NCBI RefSeq assembly: GCF_949987515.2
Contig: NC_082691.1
Span: 58,208,740 to 58,272,739 of the forward strand
Length of the DNA stretch: 64,000 nt
Direction of reading: 5' to 3'
Source: Delphinus delphis
Lineage: Eukaryota; Chordata; Mammalia; Artiodactyla; Delphinidae
The notes beneath the pieces are model-generated. The model was not told where the DNA came from. It worked only from the letters and a program-made list of their open reading frames with translations, and did no database searches. Shown here one piece after another: positions 21,570 to 31,225 of the stretch (its first letter is position 1; every line of letters begins with the position of its first letter). The position numbers and the translations under genes are program-made.

Positions 21570-21765
21570 TTTAAGGGAAAAGGTTTTCAAGTCAGATGGG
21601 TCGGGCTCCACAGCTAATGACTTGACTTCCCTTAAACTTGGTTTCTTTCTTTGAAAAATGGGGCTAGTAATAAAATAATTGCCTTTATATGGAGTTAAGG
21701 TTATGTAGCCTGGCGCATGTAGGGGGCTGAGTAGGGGACTCACACTCATTGTTAGTCTCTATAAA
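21570..21765 (+). repeat. MIR SINE, sense (third of three)
   Basis: The blocks 'ttttcaagtcagatgggtcgggctccacagctaatgacttgac', 'cttggtttctttctttgaaaaatggggctagtaataaaataattgcc' and 'gtagcctggcgcatgtagg' fit a diverged sense MIR, the third in the same orientation within 700 bases. Confidence 0.65.
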
Positions 21766-21795
21766 ATATCGCCATCGTTACTGAGAATGTGGAGA

Positions 21796-21872
21796 TTCTT
21801 GGGGAAGGGCTGGAGAGAGGAAGAGGAGGTGGGGTGGGGAGGGGAGTATAACAGAAGAGGGAGGAGAGAGAA
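21796..21872 (+). repeat. Polypurine tract with G runs
   Basis: A purine-rich plus strand of about 75 bases includes GGTGGGGTGGGGAGGGG near 21828-21844, with another GGGGAAGGG just upstream at 21801. Three GGGG runs separated by single bases, plus further G pairs, make a near-G-quadruplex motif. Low-complexity tract; function unknown. Confidence 0.7.
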
Positions 21873-23050
21873 GCTGGTTAACAGCACCTAAAGGAGGTCC
21901 CAGCTTGGAAGAGACACACCTGAGTGTGAGCTGAGACCGCCTTTTACTCTCTGTATGTCCCGTGCGTGCATCTCCCATGATGCCAAGTGTAATGTCTTAT
22001 ACATGGAAAGTTGTCAACAGATATTTATGGAAGTAGAGGTGCCCCAGTGAGAGTATATGTGTTTGACCACTGCTTCTGGAACTCAAGAGTGTGGGGTGCA
22101 GTGCCCTTCTAGAAACTCTGTGTCGGGCCTGGGGGACACTGGAACGGCAGCCCTTCTTTCCCATCTGTTCCCGTGGACCCAAGGATCTGACTAGGCCCCA
22201 AGGTAATGGTTTGATTCTTCCCCAGAGAGAACCCAGGAGTGGGTCTGTTGTGAGAGCAACAGTCAACCTCATCCAGAGTTCATATGCAGGGTGTCCCCAC
22301 GGCCCAGCAGGTTACAACCCCAAAGGAGAAAGGAAGTGCAGAAAGGAAGGAGCCAGTCTTATTCAGTGCTGTGCTGGTGAAGCCTCTTGCTCACAGACAA
22401 GGAAAGCTTGTGAACCCAGGATGGAGGAGTCCTGCATCATCTGTTCATTGGCCAAATTGCAATGGGAAGGAAGGGCTGTTTGTTTTCCTCCCAGAACAGG
22501 AATTCTCAGAAAATCGATTCTCCCTCATTGACAATGCATACTAAGTGATTGAAAGGCCATTAAACCCATTAATGGGATGCTCTTTAAATAAAATAAGTCC
22601 CTGAAAGGGATCTTAGACTTGGCAAAGTCAGTAGAGCTGACAGTGTGCTGGGCCAGCCCAGGGATCATAAATACAACAGAACAAATATGGGGGGGGGGGG
22701 GGCAGGCAAACAGAGGAGAGGAATCAGGAACCTTGAATAGCTTGGTGCATAAAGGACAAATGTTGCCAGACAAGCTTAATGGCTTTTATTTTATTTTTGA
22801 CAGGATTTACAAAACGAGTAGATGAGGGGAAGTTTGCATCTTGATTTCAGTTAAACATTTGGCACTGCCTCCCACCAAATTTCATGCACAAAATTAATTC
22901 AAATTGTCTTGGATGGGAGCGTGGTCACGTGGGTTGAAAATTGGCTGGCACTCCATGAACAACAGGGGGAGGAGGGCGGACCCCTGTGGCCAGCCTGGTG
23001 CTGAGGCCTCATTCTAATTCCTATCAGGAACTGGGGCTCCTCTTCTGCAG
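21873..23050. other. Unassigned sequence with a 14-base G run
   Basis: No exon or repeat family is recognised. A homopolymer of 14 G lies at 22689-22702. Frames such as the 146-codon one at 22091-22531 have no recognisable motif and overlap frames on the same and opposite strands, so they are not annotated as genes. Confidence 0.4.
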
Positions 23051-23056
23051 CTCTTA

Positions 23057-23105
23057 ATATTATTATTATTATTATTATTATTATCTTAATAATAATAATA
23101 ATAAA
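23057..23105. repeat. (ATT)n followed by (AAT)n microsatellite
   Basis: About nine ATT units (23057-23084) are followed by CTT and then six AAT units (about 23088-23105). The two arms are reverse complements, so the locus can fold into a long AT hairpin with a very short loop. It sits at an otherwise unremarkable boundary. Confidence 0.9.
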
Positions 23106-23694
23106 TGACAACATCAACTAACACTAATTATTCACATACAGTGTTCTAGACACTTTATCTTATTGAGACCCTTTGTTCTTTTAGCCCCTGATGTTTCTCT
23201 TTACTCTCCATCTTCCCTTTCAAGCAGCTAGTCAGCTGTGTTGATCGCCTCAGGGGACAAATGTGATTAGCGCGTAGAGGATGCATAGTAGAGAGAAAGT
23301 ATTTGGGAAAAGCAAGAAGAGAGAGGAGCTTCTGTCCTTTATCAAGACACCAATTCTCCTGAGAGATGATGTGTGTAAGTGGGGAGGACTTTGGGTCTGA
23401 GTGCTGCCACGAGAGCCCACATCTGGTTTCCCAGGCAGAGCTGCTGCCCGGGTCTCCCACACCCCCTGAGAGGGAATCTCTGGGGCAACTACGGATGCTG
23501 CCACCACCTGCATGGCTCAGAAGCAGAGAGCAGTCAGGTCCAGATGGACCATTTGGACAGGAATGTAGACCTCTCAGCAGGGACCTGCGGGGACTGTGGA
23601 CGGTGAGTCAGCTGCCTGCTGTCTCCTGGAGATGTGAGGACTCACAATGAGAAAGGCAGTCGAGTTATAGGAGTTTTATATCTGGAGGATTAGC
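23106..23694. other. Unassigned sequence
   Basis: No repeat family recognised. Overlapping frames on both strands between 23155 and 23650 have no domain signature. The plus strand here is moderately GC-rich, but splice-flanked exon structure cannot be supported. Confidence 0.35.
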
Positions 23695-23790
23695 TCAGTG
23701 AGTCCTCACAGAACTGCTATAAAATACAGATAAGGAAACTGAGGCACAGAGAGGTAAAGTAGTGTAGCCAGATAGAAACCTAGGCAGGAG
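23695..23790 (-). repeat. MIR SINE, antisense, partial
   Basis: 'gtgagtcctcacagaactgctataaaatacagataaggaaactgaggcacagagaggtaaagtagtgtagccagatagaaacctaggc' is the reverse-complemented MIR core. Confidence 0.8.
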
Positions 23791-23974
23791 CACCCCCCCT
23801 CTACTGAGATTTTGCCCTCACTGGAGGACCTCCTGGTTTTAGTCCAAGCTGCTGTTTCATGTAAGGGAAGAACCACTTGGAGACTATGGTGAGTGCAATT
23901 AAATTTGGGGAAATAAATAGCTGCACCGGGGACAGCAGCAATATCCACGAAGCTCTGTTTTGTGTTATGGGCCA

Positions 23975-24125
23975 TTGTAACTTCATTCATTCACTCACTC
24001 ATTCACTCATTCTTTTGTTTATTCAATGAACGTGTGTATTGGGAGCCTATCGTGTGTCAGGCATTGGGTAGACAAGCCTAAGTCTCTGAGTCAGGCCCCG
24101 TCTCTGCTCTCCCAAGGCTGGTGCC
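23975..24125 (-). repeat. L2 3' end, antisense, with expanded (ATTC)n terminus
   Basis: A TCATTCATTCACTCACTCAT-type run (about 23979-24014) precedes 'ttgtttattcaatgaacgtgtgtattgggagcctatcgtgtgtcaggcattggg'. This is the reverse complement of the L2 terminus, whose own end is a TGAA repeat. The terminal repeat has expanded here into a short microsatellite. Confidence 0.65.
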
Positions 24126-24140
24126 TGGTGAGGGCACATG

Positions 24141-24158
24141 TGCACGCGCACACACTCA

Positions 24159-24192
<34 letters not shown>
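24141..24192 (+). repeat. (CA)n microsatellite
   Basis: A dinucleotide CA tract, pure from about 24161 to 24191 and preceded by interrupted CA units containing CG and CTCAGA. Probably length-variable between individuals. Confidence 0.95.
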
Positions 24193-24196
<4 letters not shown>

Positions 24197-24289
24197 CAAT
24201 TCCTTTCAAGGCTGTTTTTATTTTTCAAATGTCCTGAACATATTCCCTGATTTGATCCATTTTCAATAGCATTGAATTTTTTTTTTGAA

Positions 24290-24785
24290 ATTTACCAGAT
24301 TCAAAGCTTATTATTTGAAAAAACCAGTGAGCTCGATCAGCATATATTTGGTCGATTGCGTTTTGACAAAGGTATTGAAGCAGTTCAGTTGGAAAAGGGT
24401 ACTTTTTTTCAATAAATGATGCTGAAACAAATGGATATTTATATGGAAAAAAAACCAACCTTGAGCTTTATCCCACATTATACACAAGTGTTAACTGAAA
24501 TGGCTCATAGACCTCAATGTAAAAGCTGGAATTATAAAATACAGAAGAAAAGAGAATATTTTTATAATTCTCTTTTAGGTAAAGTCGTCTTAGGACATAA
24601 AAAGCAATAACCATCAAAAAAGATAAATTTGACTTGATTAAAATAAGGCATTTTGATTCTTTGAAAGATACCATAAGAGATTGAATAAACAAGCCAGATA
24701 TATGATTACAAAACATATATCTCACAAAAAATGCCTTTTATCAATATGTAAAGACTTCTGACAATTTAGTATTGAATGATAAGAA
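24290..24785 (+). mobile_element. Old sense L1 ORF2 fragment, left part
   Basis: Sense ORF2-type sequence such as 'ttttgacaaaggtattgaagcagttcagttggaaaagggtac', 'aaatgatgctgaaacaaatgg', 'atggctcatagacctcaatgtaaaagctgg' and 'gataaatttgacttgattaaaa'. Stop codons and frameshifts are frequent. It is interrupted by a younger antisense L1 and continues at 25857. Confidence 0.85.
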
Positions 24786-24800
24786 AAACAACTCCGTTTT

Positions 24801-25841
24801 TTTACTTTTTAAAGATTGAAGGATAGTTGATTGACAGTGCTGTGCCAATCCCTGCTGTACAGCAAAGTGACTCAGTTATACACATGCACACGTTCTTTTT
24901 TTTTAATATTCTTTTCCATTATGGTTTATCCCAGGAGATTGGATATATTACCTGTGCTATATAGTAGGACCTTGTTGTTTATCCATTCTAAATGTAATAG
25001 TTTGCATCTAACAACCCCAAATTCCCAGTCCATCCTTCTCCCTCCCCCCTCCCCCTTGGCAACCACAAGTCTGATCTCTCTGTTTGTGAGTCCATTTCTG
25101 TTTTGAAGACAAGTTCATTTGTGCCATATTTTAGATTCCACATATAAGTGATATCATATGGTATTTGTCTTTCTCTTTCTAACTTACTTCACTTTGTATT
25201 ATAATCTCTAGTTGCATCCATGTTGCTGCAAATGGTATTATCTTGTTCTTTTTTATTGCTGAGCAGTATTCCACTGTATACATGTACCACATCTTCTTTA
25301 TCCATTTATCTGTCAATGGACATTTAGGTTGCTTCCATGTCTTGGCTATTGTGAATAGTGCTGCTATGACCACAGGAGTGCGTGTATCTTTTTGAACTAT
25401 ACTTTTGTCTGGGTATACGCCCAGGAGTGAGATTGCTGGATCATATGGTAATTCTACTTTTAGTTTTCTGAGGAACCTCCATACTGTTTTCCACAGTGGC
25501 TGCACCAACCTACATTCCCACCAACAGTGTAGGAGGGTTCTCTTTTCTCCACACCCTCTCCAGCATTTGTTATTTGCAGCCTTTTTAATGATGGCCATTC
25601 TGACCAGCGTGAGGTGGTACCTCACTGTAGTTTTGATTTGCATTCTCTAATAATTAGTGATGTTGAGCATCTTTTCATGTGCCTACTGGCCATCTGTATA
25701 TCTTCTTTGGAGAAATGTCTATTAAGCTCTTCTGCACATTTTTCGATTGGGTTGAGCTGAGTTGTATGAGCTGTTTGTATATTTTGGAGATTAAGCCCTT
25801 GTTGGTTGCATCATTTGAAAATATCTTCTCGCATTCCATAG
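24801..25841 (-). mobile_element. Younger antisense L1 inserted into an old L1
   Basis: This is a roughly 1.04 kb 5'-truncated L1: a T-rich tail at the left, then the 3' UTR ('cagcaaagtgactcagttatac', a CCTCCCCCCTCCCCC tract) and antisense ORF2 end. A 15 bp duplication with one mismatch flanks it: GAACAACTC-A-GTTTT at 25842-25856 and AAACAACTC-C-GTTTT at 24786-24800. The 3' UTR wording matches the L1 type common in whales and ruminants. Sequence quality and the long surviving ORF2 frame make it younger than its host element. Confidence 0.92.
25179..25643 (-). pseudogene. L1 ORF2 C-terminal relic (154 codons)
   Basis: An uninterrupted frame covers the C-terminal end of the L1 ORF2 protein, the endonuclease/reverse transcriptase used for target-primed reverse transcription. 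It contains the conserved cysteine cluster C27-x3-C31-x7-H39-x4-C44 (CWRGC, then HCWWEC), then [13 protein letters not shown], an [15 protein letters not shown] segment and a [14 protein letters not shown] segment near the end. The reverse transcriptase and endonuclease domains are missing because the element is 5'-truncated. The apparent start methionine is internal to ORF2, so this is a relic and not an expressed gene. Confidence 0.92.
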
Positions 25842-25856
25842 GAACAACTCAGTTTT

Positions 25857-26085
25857 AAAATGGGCAAAAAATATGTACAGAAATTTCACAAAAGAAAATA
25901 TATAAATGGCACAAAAGATCCAGAAAAGCTGTTCAACATCTTCAGTCATGAGGAAAATGGAAATCAAAACCACAATGAGAAATTACTGCATACCCATGAG
26001 AACAGCTAAAATTTAAAAGGACTGACAATACTAAGTGTTGGTCAGTATATGGAGCAACTGGAACTCTCATACACTGTTGTGTTTG
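25857..26085 (+). mobile_element. Old sense L1 ORF2 fragment, right part
   Basis: Resumes the element begun at 24290: 'aaaatgggcaaaaaatatgtacagaaatttcac', 'cttcagtcatgaggaaaatggaaatcaaaaccacaatgag', and 'gagcaactggaactctcatacactgtt' at its end. The continuity of ORF2 order across the younger insertion confirms nesting. Confidence 0.85.
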
Positions 26086-27424
26086 ACCATTATATTTCAT
26101 TGAGAAATAGCGTGTGGTGTATGACACAGGCTGCTTCCATCTATTATAAACAAGGCTCTGGAAAAGCTTTGGGGCACACTGCCCCCTTGCCGAAAGCTAG
26201 ATCAAAATGCCTTAGTGCTGTGGACTGGATGCCCGTGGTGTGCTGTGGAACACACATAGACAACAAAAACTTCACTGAGGGCTTCCTGGAGGAGGAGTCC
26301 TGGTGGTTCTGAAGGAGAAGGAATTCACTGTGAAACTGAGCTAAGTCACCCTTTTAGAATTGGGTAAGTTGGCAGTGGTAAATTTTTTGGTTTTCTTTTC
26401 AAAGCAAATGGCCTCTTGTGTGACCCATGTTTTAGAGAACAGGGGCAAACTCCAAACTGTGAGTCTCGTTGGTATCTTAGATTGTGAAACAGCAGATTTG
26501 ATTCTTCCTTTGCAAGTTCCTTGAACAAAGATCCCCTCCATTCACCTGGGCCCCCATCATTGGTGATTTGCTTGTGTTTCTGGATAAGGGCCCCATGGAT
26601 CAATGTTTGCCTTCACCCCTGCCTGTTTGAGGGTGGCAAACAGAGCCAGCTGATGCCTGGACAATAGAATAGCAACACTGCCCTACATGGCTGTTCACTA
26701 ATGTGTTGCGGGGAAAGGGTTTGTGTGTGGCAGGAGGCAAGGATCTTTGCATCTTCGCCGCGGAGATCTGCTCCTGAGCAGATCTCCTCGTGAACACAGG
26801 GGAGCTATTTTCCTCCTATGTAAGAATGAGTAAGAAAAGCCTCAAAGATGTTCAAGGTCACCTCCTGTGGCCACACCTGGGCACGCAGGGCTTCTCCCTG
26901 GATTACACCTGCTTTTGTTTTCCTCCTTGCGGTCTTCAAAAGATAGGCAGTTTCCAAAGATCTATCCTAGGCCCTTGTCTCTGCTCTCGACTCTCGGCAC
27001 TCCCATACACCCCATGGCTTCATCTTTCACCTTTGTCCATCTGGCGCCTGCTCTGGCCTGACATTGAGTCTGTGAAGGTGAATCTAGCCCAGGCGGGGCC
27101 CTCTGGATGCACGCACAATCGTACAAAAAGAAGCCATCACAGACCCCTGATTGGGTGGCGAGTGTGTGACAGAGGCCTGCGCAGAGTGCAGACCCCAGTG
27201 ATAGCATGACGGAGGCGTCAGGGGCGTGTTTGTCAAGAGGTGATGATCTTGAAAGACAAATAGGGAGATGGTTGGGGGGAAGGGGTTGAAGAGGGGAGGT
27301 GTATTCCAGGTGAAAGGAATATCATGAACAAAGGCATGGAATTGCTTTGGGGAATTACCAATATATTGGCTTGATTTATAATCTTAACAACAAACTCCCA
27401 TATAGCTCTATGTGTAAAACTCTG
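26086..27424. other. Unassigned sequence with a perfect hairpin
   Basis: Mostly unique-looking. Pieces near 26265-26340 and 27290-27345 ('gtattccaggtgaaaggaatatcatgaacaaaggcatgga') resemble old L2-type antisense sequence but are too short to call. A perfect 12 bp-arm inverted repeat lies at 26762-26787. A 139-codon frame at 26790-27209 has no domain and overlaps other frames. Confidence 0.4.
26762..26787. other. Perfect inverted repeat, 12 bp arms, 2 base spacer
   Basis: GGAGATCTGCTC at 26762-26773 and its exact reverse complement GAGCAGATCTCC at 26776-26787 are separated by CT. One mismatch outward, two more pairs form. It lies in a small CpG-containing patch (CGCCGCGG just upstream). It is not part of any repeat I recognise. 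Confidence 0.9.
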
Positions 27425-27750
27425 TCCAAGCTTTTTTCATACTCCTACCTATCCTTCAAAGCCCAGTGCAAACGATGCTTCCCCTGTGAAACCTTTCCTG
27501 ATCATTCTTCTTGGAAACAATCTCACTTTCCTCTGGACTTTCCTAGCAGTTGACCTATGACATTTATTTATTTATCTTGTAGTGTAGTTAATAAAGTATA
27601 TTGGATATCCTTTATTTGGCTTTAAGCCCCAAGGGCCTGGATACGGGCAGAGGCATGTTTCATCCTTCCCTTATACACTTAACACAATAACTAGTACATA
27701 TTTTCATATTTGCTACTAAAAAATTTTTGCTCTGTCAATGAATGAATGTA
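27425..27750 (+). repeat. L2 LINE 3' region, sense
   Basis: Sense L2 order: 'cctacctatccttcaaagcccagtgcaaacgatgcttcccctgtgaaacctttcctgatcattc', then 'catttatttatttatcttgtagtgtag', then 'ggctttaagccccaagggcctggatacgggcagaggcatgtttcatcc', and the tail GTCAATGAATGAATG. Confidence 0.8.
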
Positions 27751-27769
27751 AGAGTGAACAGTCTTTTCA

Positions 27770-27915
27770 GGTACTATTGTGGTAACTACATCACAGGGAG
27801 TTTATCCCAGGACCCCTGCGGATACCCAAATCCACTGATCTTCAAGTCCCTTATGTAAAATGGCATAGTATTTGCATATAGCCTACACAGATCCTCCTGT
27901 ATACTTTATAAGAGT

Positions 27916-27946
<31 letters not shown>

Positions 27947-28335
27947 GCGGTACGCGGGCCTCTCACTGTTGTGGCCTCTCCTGTTGCGGAACACAGGCTC
28001 CGGACTCGCAGGCTTAGTGGCCGTGGCTCACGTGCCCAGCTGCTCCGCGGCATGTGGGATCCTCCCGGACCGGGGCACGAACCTGTGTCCCCTGCATCGG
28101 CAGGCGGACTCTCAACCACTGCGCCACCAGGGAAGCCCCCTCCTGTATACTTTAAATCATCTCTGTATTACTTATAATACCTAATACGATATAAGTGCTA
28201 TGTAAATACTTGCCAAAGCAAGGCAAATTCACGTTTTGCTTTTTGCAATTTTCTGGAATTTTTTTCACCAATATATTTGATCCTTGGTTGGTTGAACCTG
28301 AGGATGTGGAAGCCGCAATTACGCACAGCTGACTA
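27770..28335. mobile_element. Tigger-like DNA transposon, split by a CHR SINE
   Basis: Left part (27770-27908): 'ggacccctgcggatacccaaatccactgatcttcaagtccctta', then 'gcatatagcctacacagatcctcctgtatacttta'. Right part (28139-28335): 'aaatcatctctgtattacttataatacctaatacgatataagtgctatgtaaatactt ... ttgatccttggttggttgaacctgaggatgtggaagcc ... cacagctgactaca'. This is the wording of the non-autonomous Tigger (MER2-type) family as I remember it. Terminal repeats are decayed and no transposase frame survives. Confidence 0.75.
27909..28138 (-). mobile_element. CHR SINE, about 200 bp form, antisense, with extra 3' bases
   Basis: An antisense copy with a long T run (27920-27946), the body, and the reverse-complemented head (CCACCAGGGAAGCCC) at its right. 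A perfect 16 bp target-site duplication, CCTCCTGTATACTTTA, lies at 27893-27908 and 28139-28154. Ten bases, TAAGAGTAGG (27909-27918), lie between the duplication and the T run, so the inserted RNA apparently carried a short non-A 3' extension. It interrupts a Tigger-like element. Confidence 0.93.
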
Positions 28336-29080
28336 CACTATCACTTTTTCCTTCTCTAAATCACTAGTTGAGATTTAACGTTCAAACCCCTTTTCTGAAG
28401 TGCAGAACTTCTTTATAGAGGACAAGGTATTCCTTGCACTTTTAAATCGGCCCAGGTTAACCTTGTGAATCACGCTGTTTTAGTTGTTCGTCACTATCCT
28501 ACATTCACCCTTTTTCTATAAGCTCATCCCTGGAAAAGTTCTTGCTGGGACTTTCCTGTCCTTCTATCTGCTGGCTTCCAGGTTCCTCCTTGATTCTGGG
28601 GTGACAATGCCTTTTTTTGAAATCACCTCACTGCAGCTGCTGAACTCCCTGAAGTTTGCCCAGAGAATGCCCAGATAGTCACACTGGTGGTGCACCGTGT
28701 TTCTCTCCTCCCCTTTGTGATATTGAACCTAATTCCCTTAAGTGCTCCAAAGCCTTCTTCCATCTGCCCGTGCTTTCCACATCTCCTTGACCTCACCTTC
28801 CCCACTGCTCCCCGAGAGTCTCCTGCCATCTTGGTGACACAGACATCATGTCCATTTCCAGACCTCATTGTTTTCCTCCAGGAAAGCTTTAGTGCATCTA
28901 AAATTAACTTTCTTTTGTTTTACATTTTGAGCAGTCCTAGGTTTTTTTCCATGCTATGTATCATGAAAAGCACTTGGCTTAAATGTGCCACATGGTCAAG
29001 GAGTATTTACCTCAATTCACCTCCGTGTCAAACGATCCTCTGTAGCTCCCTCCGATAAATCAGAGCCCAGACTTTCACGT
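28336..29080. other. Unassigned sequence
   Basis: No recognised repeat. A 123-codon plus-strand frame at 28687-29058 is pyrimidine-driven (Pro, Ser, Leu, Phe rich) and has no domain. It could be a diverged LINE remnant but is left unassigned. Confidence 0.35.
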
Positions 29081-29365
29081 CATGGACATCACTATTAATT
29101 GAGCACACATTATGTGCCAAGCATTGTGAATAGTTTGGTGGGGAAGACAGGTGTGAAGGGAAGACTCCATGAGTTTAGTGCCCCGGGAACAGGGATCAGG
29201 GGAGAGAGGTGTGTGTTGGCAGAGTTCATCCGGGAATCGATACCTGAGTTCAGTCTCAAAGGAGAAGATGGTGATCACAGGTGCAAGGCATGGGATGGCA
29301 GAAGGCGGGTGGACAGTGGCGGAAGAGGATGGAATATTCCAGGCAGAGTGGAGAGAATATAGGAC
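29080..29365 (-). repeat. L2-like old repeat, antisense
   Basis: 'cactattaattgagcacacattatgtgccaagcattgtgaata' is the reverse-complemented L2 end. It is followed by 'aatattccaggcagagtggagagaat', part of a longer ancient element that commonly lies upstream of that end. The middle is too diverged to align by eye. Confidence 0.5.
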
Positions 29366-30674
29366 CGGCCTCATTTATGAAGCCATTTCCCTCTTTCAGC
29401 ATTTCTGCTCTATTGCCTTGGGCGTTTCGCTTAATGGACATCTGGTCTCCCCCGCTCTATTTTAAGTGTCTTAGGAACAAAGATGCTGCCACTTCCTTGG
29501 CATTTCATGAAATTCCTAAAAGGAGCAGGCACTATTAAGAAGAACAGATGCTGGGTAGGTGTTGGAGGAGTGAGCAAAAGGTCTGCAGGGTGGGCTCCTT
29601 TAAATGGAATTGGAAGGTTTTGTCTTCCTGTGTAAAGATAACTCCACTCTTGCCTTAAAATGAAGCGTGAACAGACGATCAACAGCTTCTTGCTTTGGCC
29701 TGGGTGTGGTAACATCTAGTCCATTAATATGTTTTGGGGCCCTTTCCACTGACATTTTTTCCTGAAGCTGCGCTGCAGCATTTCTGAGGTCCTCGGCTTC
29801 CTCTCCAGTCGTTTGCACACCCCCGGGTAGGAAGGGCTTTCTCTCTCTGTTTATGAACAAGGTGATGTGTGTCAAATTGCCTTGGCTTAACCAGGCAATT
29901 GTGCACCTTTAAAAGGTACGGGGAAATGTTTCTCTGTGGTCAGATTGGCCCACTATGCACATCTGTTCTCTTGACCAAACTCCGGCAATCTGCCCTCGCT
30001 TAGCTGCAAATTCCACAACCTACTCCTGGCTGGCAGCCCAGGCCCCACAGGAGCGTATGTGTGTGGCCAGCCGGCTGGGTTTTTGGCCGTCTAGAGACAC
30101 TGGAGGGTGGCAGTCAAAGGAATCAAAGTTCATGGGTCCCCACAGCTTCAAGACATCCCTGGGAAATCTACAAAGATCTTAGGAGGGACCCAGAGGAAAA
30201 GGAGGGGAGAAGAGAAGAGAATTTGCCTAGAGAGAAGGCGTGTGCACTGCTTTGGGGAAGTTTGAGTGGGAACTGAATCCAATATCCACATGGTTTTTCC
30301 TTTTAGAAGATGACCTACACGGGGGTTAATTTGATTAAAAGCCAGACACATTTTTGTCTTTCCCCAAACTCTGGCTTTCCCCCAAATTCTATGCACGTGT
30401 TCCACACTTCAGTAAATCCCCGTGAATAACACGCAACCGTGATGGGGAACAGTGCAGAATTAAGCCTAGTTGCCTTCATGGAGGATTTTATTTCCAAAGA
30501 CCACCAAAGATACCCAGCGCCCCGTGACTTCTCCCCACCCCTACAACCTCCACCCCTTTCCCAGCCGTCCTCGCTGCTCCCCTGGATTATCACACCTGCT
30601 CTCCTTGCCTCTGCTCTTTCCCACCACAGTCTCTTCTCAGCACAGGTGCCAGAGTTTGCCTCTTAAAATAGGGC
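29366..30674. other. Unassigned sequence
   Basis: About 1.3 kb with no recognisable repeat. A purine-rich tract lies at about 30180-30235 and a C-rich pyrimidine stretch at 30520-30600. Short frames on both strands overlap heavily and have no motif. Confidence 0.4.
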
Positions 30675-30689
30675 AGCCTGGGAACATAG

Positions 30690-30790
30690 CAAATATTTTA
30701 TAATAACTATAAATGGAGTATAACCTTTACAAGTTGTGAATCACTATATTGTACACCTATAATTTATATAATATTAGACATCAGCTATAC
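30690..30790 (+). mobile_element. L1 3'-UTR end fragment, sense
   Basis: 'aataactataaatggagtataacctttacaagttgtgaatcactatattgtacacctataatttatataatattagacatcagctatacttcagt' is the extreme 3' UTR of a cetartiodactyl-type L1. The poly(A) tail is lost. Confidence 0.75.
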
Positions 30791-30814
30791 TTCAGTCAGT
30801 TGACCAATAGGGTG

Positions 30815-31225
30815 GCTTGTGTCATGTCTCTGCCCAAAACTCTCCAATGACTTCTCATCTGACACAGAATAAAAGCCTAGATCCTCATATTGGCCATCAG
30901 GGCCCTCAGCCACCCCTCCCCTTGTTACCTCTCTGTCATTCCTCCTCTCCCCGTAGCTCACTCTGCTCCAGGCACGTTGACCTTCTGGTCCTTTTACTGG
31001 AATGCTCATCCCCCAGGTGTCTCTGGGTCTTTGCTCATCCCCCAGTGGGTCACTCCCTTGCTGTCTTCCGGTCTTCATTCAGATGCTGCTTCCCCCCGCC
31101 TCCCCCCCGGCCTTCTCATCATCCCCGTTTGAGATGGCTCTCATGCCCACCCAGCACTTCCTCTTCCACTTCCCTGGTTTAGTTTTTCCACAGTACTTCT
31201 CACCCTTTGACATACTATAGATGCT
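30815..31225 (+). repeat. L2 LINE 3' region, sense
   Basis: A long, well-ordered L2 stretch: 'caaaactctccaatgacttctcatctgacacagaataaaagcctagatcctcatattggccatcagggccctcagccac', 'ttactggaatgctcatcccc', 'gggtctttgctcatcccccagtgggtcactcc', and 'cacttccctggtttagtttttcc'. Pyrimidine-rich frames across it are LINE background. Confidence 0.85.

Noticed and set aside
22899..23117. Minus-strand frame with an isoleucine run, considered as a membrane segment
   Set aside because: The isoleucine run is translation of the (ATT)n/(AAT)n microsatellite.
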